Assembly: GCA_903892415.1 (NCBI GenBank)
Contig: CAITIQ010000577.1
Location: 1-64,000 of the forward strand
Reading direction: 5' to 3'
DNA length: 64,000 bases
Origin: an uncultured delta proteobacterium
Lineage (GTDB): Bacteria; Myxococcota_A; Polyangia; Polyangiales; Polyangiaceae
A program made the translations under genes and the position numbers. The notes below the pieces were generated by a model, which was given only the letters and a program-made list of their open reading frames with translations, made no database searches and had not been told where the DNA came from. This document shows, piece after piece, positions 60,114-64,000 of this stretch (its first letter is position 1; every line of letters begins with the position of its first letter).

Positions 60114-61108
60114 CTACAGAAGCCAGCGCAGCCGCAGGTCGAGCCCAGCCGAAACGCCGTCGAAGGAGAGCGGCGCGTCGCGCGCGATCAACGCCGCGGG
60201 CGTCCCTTCGAGCACGCCCGCGCGACCAAGCAGCTCGATGCGAACTGGCTCGATTCGCGCAGCAACGCCGAGGCCCAGCGTGCCCTCGAAGCCCGGCCCC
60301 AAGACCGAGCCACCGGTGTAACCGGGCGAAAGCTCGTCGCTCGCGACGTTAAGAATGCCGACGCCCGCCGTCACTTCGGCAAAGCCCGACCACGGACCAG
60401 CTCGCAGCGGCTCCACCCCTGCCCCACCGTGGGCCTTCACTAACAGGGTATCGAGCGAACCAGCGCTGCGAGTTACCGAGGTAAACTCAATGCCGGTGCC
60501 CAAAGCAATCCAGAACCATTCGGCGATGGGCGCCCAAGCCACCGATATCTCGACATTGCCGAGCAGCGTCGGTTCACTCAGCTCGCGCGCATGGAAACCG
60601 CCGAGCGCTGCGATCGAAACGTAGTGTGGATCTTCGCGCGGCACGGTTCGTTCGGCCACCACCCGCTGTGCGCTCTCCACCGCGAGCGGCGTACGCAGTG
60701 GCGGGAGTGCCGGTGGTAACGGCGCCGGATCAGCTTTTTCCGCAGCAAGCTCCAGCCACGACGCGCGATAGAGCTGCGCGACGGTGAGCGCCAAGAGCCG
60801 CTCCGGCTCGAGCTCATCGGCGCGCGGCGCCATCACCCCGCGTTCGAGGGTTTTACTGGTCAATGGATCGAACAATGCAATACGCGCGCGGTCTGCGTTG
60901 CAGGTGATCCAAACCACGTAGCGACTGGCGTCGCTGCTGGCCTCGAGCACGCTCGCGAGCTCGAGCCGCACCAGGCGCGAGAGCAGAGCGCGCGGTCCAC
61001 GTTGCAGCCCTCGACCGCGAGACCGGACGCAGCCGGCAGCTCATCCGCATAGGCCGATGAGCTGCTGCAAAGTACCAAGGCTGCAAGCCAGCAGCCGCGT
61101 GCGGTCAA
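60114..61108 (-). pseudogene. Envelope protein of the sigma-FecR operon, frameshifted
   Basis: ATG 61108 overlaps the FecR stop by four bases and gives a signal peptide (ARGCWLAALVLCSSSSAYAD) and then VEGCNVDRAL. The frame then turns to nonsense, while the frame one base back continues LLSRLVRLELASVLEASSDA, then CNADRARIALFDP, and a strand-rich C-terminal barrel-like part (NVEISVAWAPIAEWFWIALG, ending GVSAGLDLRLRWLL). One missing base near 60981-60993 explains it; restored length 331 residues. The type is common as third gene of myxobacterial sigma-FecR operons; function unknown. Confidence 0.78.
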
Positions 61109-62223
61109 GGCGCGAGCCTCGTCATCTCCTTGGCCCGTGCGCCTTCCGGAAAGAGCTGCAAGTAGCGCGCAGCGAGCGTTTGTGCGGCGCCAGCTTGACC
61201 GGCGCGCAAGCGAGCCAGAGCGGCCTCGGCGAGGGCCTCACCACCGAGCGCTTGGCCGCACGACTCAAAGGCAACCGCGGCCTTCTCGGCGTTGCCACGC
61301 TGAAGCTCGAGCCGGCCGATGGTGAAGGTAGCCAAGGTCACGCGGCTGTCTTTGGGATGCTTGGCGATCAGCTGCTGCAATAGGCGAATACCCTCGCCGA
61401 GATTGCCGGCTGCACGCGCGTCGTCGGCCTGGCGGAAGAGCTCCGCTGCGCTGATCTCGGGCGCTGCTTCAGGGGTGGGTGCAGCGCTCGAGGGCGGCGC
61501 CGGCTCACTCGGTGTTTGGCTCGGGTGGGCGCTGCTGCTCTTGGGCGGCTCGGGTGCGGTAGGCGCTGGTGCCTCTACCGGGGCCGCGTCAGCCGAACCA
61601 GCCGCGGGAATGCGACCGGCATCATTCGGTTGGTTGGGCACCGGCTCGGTGGCGGGCGGCTCTTCACGCCAGGTGAGTTCTTCCCCAGCCACCAGCACGA
61701 CCGAACGATCCGCGCGCGTTACCTGCACTTTGCCGCGCAACACCGAGACATGCAGTCCGTCCTCGTACTTGTCCACGCGGAAGGAGGTGCCGAGCACGTC
61801 GATGCGCACATCCTCCACCAGCACGCTGAACTTGCGCGAGCGCCCCGGGACCACGTCATAGGTTGCCGCGCCCTGCAGCTGACGCAGCTCGACGCGGTTG
61901 TCCACCACCGTCTCCGGCACCACGCGGGCCCCCTCATCCAAGAGCGCCACCGAGCCATCCGCGAGATCGATCCGCGAAGCGGTGACGCGCGCGTCATTCA
62001 CCGAGGCGGTGCGCAAGACGAAGAAGAGCACGACCGCCGCGGCAGCGCTGAGCGCCCCGACGATCCACGCAGCGCGCGGGAGATGCCATGCGCGCGGCAG
62101 CCCAGCCGGCTGTTCATGGCGCAGCGACTCGAGCACCCGCTTCTGCACGCGGGCTGCACGTAGCTCATCCCACGGCGGCTCCACCTTCTCGCGTACGAGC
62201 TTCGCGGCTTCACTGTGCTTCAT
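61105..62223 (-). CDS. FecR-domain anti-sigma-like protein with TPR tail
   Basis: 372 residues from ATG 62223, which overlaps the sigma gene's end by 14 bases. An N-terminal cytoplasmic part (EAAKLVREKVEPPWDELRAA), one membrane helix (AAWIVGALSAAAAVVLFFVL), then a periplasmic FecR core (IDLADGSVALLDEGARVV, then RIDVLGTSFRVDKYEDGLHV). A Pro/Ala linker leads to TPR-like helices (LFRQADDARAAGNLGEGIRL). FecR proteins hold or activate the partner ECF sigma factor in response to envelope signals. Confidence 0.88.
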   Translation of the reverse strand: MKHSEAAKLVREKVEPPWDELRAARVQKRVLESLRHEQPAGLPRAWHLPRAAWIVGALSAAAAVVLFFVLRTASVNDARVTASRIDLADGSVALLDEGARVVPETVVDNRVELRQLQGAATYDVVPGRSRKFSVLVEDVRIDVLGTSFRVDKYEDGLHVSVLRGKVQVTRADRSVVLVAGEELTWREEPPATEPVPNQPNDAGRIPAAGSADAAPVEAPAPTAPEPPKSSSAHPSQTPSEPAPPSSAAPTPEAAPEISAAELFRQADDARAAGNLGEGIRLLQQLIAKHPKDSRVTLATFTIGRLELQRGNAEKAAVAFESCGQALGGEALAEAALARLRAGQAGAAQTLAARYLQLFPEGARAKEMTRLAP

Positions 62224-62761
62224 GTTCAGCCTCCACTTCTCCATCCACATCGGCGATCCAGCGTTTGACGGTGGCTAACGAAGAGCCAACCTGCTCGGCC
62301 GCCTCGGGCAGGGTGTAGCCCTCCACGCGGTGCAGCACCCAAACCATGCGCTTCTTCGGCGCAACCTTGGCCAGCTTGTCATACAGCGCGTGCACCTCGG
62401 AGCGAGCTTCGGGGTCCGAAACGCTGGGCGCGTTGCCAAACAAGTTTGCCACGATCGACTTCATGCGATAGCGAAAAGAAAGCCGCCCGTGAATGCGCCG
62501 GACCGCGATGGTCACCAGGAAGGAGCGCAGCTTCTTCGGGTCCTCGATGTTGTGCAGCTGCCGCAAGCCGTCCACGAAGGTCTCCTGCACGATGTCGTCG
62601 AGATCGGCGTCGGAGCCGAGCATGCGGTAGACCACCCCGGCGATGTAGGCCGAATGCGCGCGATAAAGCGCTGTAAAGGCCTGCTCCTCCCCGGCGATCG
62701 CCGCAGCGATCAGCGCAAGTTCATCAGGCGCTTTGCGCGCGACCTTGGAAACAGCGGCCAT
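62210..62761 (-). CDS. ECF sigma factor of a sigma-FecR operon
   Basis: 183 residues. Region 2: AFTALYRAHSAYIAGVVYRM, then DLDDIVQETFVDGLRQLHNI and RSFLVTIAVRRIHGRLSFRY. Region 4: RMVWVLHRVEGYTLPEAAEQ, then GSSLATVKRWIADVDGEVEA. First gene of the three-gene operon. The 128 bases upstream to the divergent-side lipoprotein end hold no other gene; a T-arm-like string there was rejected as a tRNA. Confidence 0.9.
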   Translation of the reverse strand: MAAVSKVARKAPDELALIAAAIAGEEQAFTALYRAHSAYIAGVVYRMLGSDADLDDIVQETFVDGLRQLHNIEDPKKLRSFLVTIAVRRIHGRLSFRYRMKSIVANLFGNAPSVSDPEARSEVHALYDKLAKVAPKKRMVWVLHRVEGYTLPEAAEQVGSSLATVKRWIADVDGEVEAEHEAQ

Positions 62762-62890
62762 ACAGGACGTCAGTGCGGAGTTTCGGGTCGGATCGGCTCA
62801 CGCACCAGAAAAAAGGTCCGCTTGGGGCAAAAAGCGCGGGAATTTGAACCCGGGTCCGCCCAGAAGCGCGCTCAAAGCTGGGCTAGTTCG

Positions 62891-63157
62891 TCAGATTCCG
62901 CAAGCTTCGTAGCAGAGCCAGGCGTCCGTCGTGCGATCCGTACCGCCTGCAAAGGAGGCTTTGATGTCCTCACAGCTGGCCTCTTCGATGCAGGCCGCGC
63001 GACACTCCGCGGTGGCCTCCCCGCAACCGACAAGATCGTCCTCGATTTCGAGACCGCTCACGCCACACGAGTCAGCCTTGTCTTCAGCGCTCGCACAGAA
63101 GTCCTCACAACCCACGAGAAAAGCCAGAAGGGTGATAGCCAATAGTTTCTGAAACAT
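62891..63157 (-). CDS. Small Cys-rich lipoprotein
   Basis: 88 residues. ATG 63157 gives lipobox FLVGC; earlier starts have no signal peptide. Nine Cys after it, with CEDFCASAEDKADSCGVSGL, CGEATAECRAACIEEASC, and CYEACGI. Same style as the lipoprotein at 46026. Function unknown. Divergent from the CDGSH-TIR-like gene. Confidence 0.78.
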   Translation of the reverse strand: MFQKLLAITLLAFLVGCEDFCASAEDKADSCGVSGLEIEDDLVGCGEATAECRAACIEEASCEDIKASFAGGTDRTTDAWLCYEACGI

Positions 63158-63277
63158 GATGAGTGTGATGCACGATCGCCGAACGCGGTTCAAGAGCCCA
63201 GTCGTGCAGCAGGATTTCCGCGCTCTACGTTGTGATCTCAGCCCTTCGCAGCGAAATCGTGTGAGACTTCGGCTGGG

Positions 63278-63729
63278 ATGAAAAAGCGTTGCGTGTGCGG
63301 GCGCTCGAAGGTGTTTCCGCTTTGCGACGGTACACACCAGACCGCGCTCGCCGGCTCGGATGGCTGGCATTGCGGTGAAACTGCGTCGGCCCTCGTGGAC
63401 CGTTGCTTCGTTGCGGGCCCTTCGCTCGAGAACCTCGCCGAGCGACTGGCCGCCGACGGCGCTAGCTCGAGGATCGTCCGCTCTTCATTGCGCTCGTTTC
63501 GCGGGCCTTCCGCGCGAGCACCTTCTGCGCGTTCGAGGTGGGCTACGCGGTCGCGAAGGACAAGCGAGTACTCGCGGTCTCCCTCGACGGCGAAGTGCCT
63601 CCTGCGTACATGCAACACCTCCACATGATCGATCTCGTGCGACGACGAGCGACCCGCCCCTGGCTCGACGACGCGTCGTTGCTGGTCGACGCGCTACTCG
63701 AGGCCTTGGCTGGCGAGGGACGCGAATGA
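63278..63729 (+). pseudogene. CDGSH iron-sulfur / TIR-like protein, frame-broken
   Basis: ATG 63278 opens MKKRCVCGRSKVFPLCDGTH, a CDGSH-type [2Fe-2S] motif (CxC...CDGxH), and runs to RCFVAGPSLENLAERLAADG. The frame is then lost near 63463-63480, and the next frame carries the C-terminal half of a TIR domain: RPLFIALVSRAFRASTFCAF, then EVGYAVAKDKRVLAVSLDG, with the FCAFE glutamate where TIR NADases keep the catalytic Glu. Joined by one base it gives 150 residues, too short to hold a full TIR fold, so an internal deletion is likely as well. Lies 40 bases before an NTPase gene. Confidence 0.65.
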
Positions 63730-63769
63730 GTTCTGGTTTTCGCGAATCATTCCACCGAAGGTGGATGCA

Positions 63770-64000
63770 GTGAACAGAATGACTCGTGCCCTCTTCGGAA
63801 AACAGAGGCCGCAAGGCCCGATTGGTCCATCGACTTGGCACGAGTCATTCCCGCCGCGGCCAACGAGCTTCCGTGGTCGAGGGCGCGAGCTGGCCACGTT
63901 GAGCAAGCTCGTCCGCAGCGACCATCCAACGACGCTCGCGCTGGTCGGCGGCGGAGGCAGCGGAAAAAGCACTCTCGCCGCGGCGCTCGGACACCGCTTG
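63770..64000 (+). CDS. P-loop NTPase, STAND/NB-ARC-like (3' end outside window)
   Basis: The frame is open to the right edge (77 codons from GTG 63770; ATG 63779 is the alternative). AGGTGG lies five bases before the GTG, which favours it. The visible part ends with TSFRGRGRELATLSKLVRSD, then TTLALVGGGGSGKSTLAAAL, a Walker A of the NB-ARC/STAND type directly after an FxGRxxEL motif. Such ATPases sense ligands and oligomerise, often with C-terminal TPR or WD repeats, and work with TIR or other effectors in immunity. The rest of the protein is not visible. Confidence 0.78.
   Translation, partial: MNRMTRALFGKQRPQGPIGPSTWHESFPPRPTSFRGRGRELATLSKLVRSDHPTTLALVGGGGSGKSTLAAALGHRL

Noticed and set aside
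62838..62865. T-arm-like string (GGGTTCAAATTCCCGC on the minus strand) suggesting a tRNA or an attachment site
   Set aside because: The T-stem has a mismatch, and no anticodon or D arm or matching acceptor stem lies at the right distance.

Overview
The window reads as a chromosome segment of a GC-rich, Gram-negative member of the Myxococcota, most likely class Polyangia. The evidence is the gene content: at least 21 predicted lipoproteins with Gly/Ser spacers, AgmX/PglI-like tails, an IgGFc-binding-like protein, DUF1552/DUF1592 export pairs, a Hanks-type kinase beside a sigma factor, sigma-FecR regulation and long Cys-rich lipoproteins. This placement is inferred from gene content only; there is no rRNA or other marker gene in the window.

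Layout. 1-15.1 kb is a type VI secretion effector-delivery island: an RHS protein running off the left edge and a PAAR-like DUF4150 protein on the minus strand, then three tandem VgrG spike proteins and a degenerate ketosynthase-like protein on the plus strand, a repeat-bearing unknown, a HEAT-repeat-like protein and a 73-residue helical protein. No baseplate, sheath or ClpV gene is visible. 15.2-19.9 kb is a translationally coupled operon of FG-GAP lipoprotein, lipoprotein and outer-membrane barrel, ending in a 31-bp tandem duplication. 20-29.7 kb holds a Uma2-like remnant, lipoproteins, a DUF4261-like protein, a thioesterase, a methyltransferase, a divergent AraC regulator / NmrA oxidoreductase pair and a PEBP-family lipoprotein. 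29.7-32.7 kb and 50.5-54 kb carry two related export loci: a c-type haem-motif DUF1592-type protein followed by a Tat-exported DUF1552/DUF1501-type protein. 33.4-36.4 kb is an apparent operon of Sel1 lipoprotein, sigma factor and membrane Ser/Thr kinase. 36.5-50.4 kb is rich in Cys-rich lipoproteins and thiol-redox proteins (CcmH-like, redoxin, thioredoxin, glutathione peroxidase). 54.2-58.5 kb is a giant CheB-CheR-PAS-histidine kinase-receiver gene split by a one-base frameshift. 60.1-62.8 kb is a sigma / FecR-TPR / envelope-protein operon whose last gene is frameshifted. The right edge has a broken CDGSH-TIR-like gene and the start of a P-loop (STAND/NB-ARC-like) ATPase that runs out of the window.

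How the genes work together. The left island would make the spike, tip adaptor and polymorphic toxin of a T6SS whose tube and sheath are encoded elsewhere. Most of the middle is envelope biology: lipoproteins, barrels, Tat cargo and their sigma/kinase/chemosensory control. The right edge may be an NTPase-plus-TIR immune module in decay. Three reading-frame breaks fall in the last 9 kb and need checking against reads. Several convergent gene ends are built around perfect hairpins that include the stop codons.
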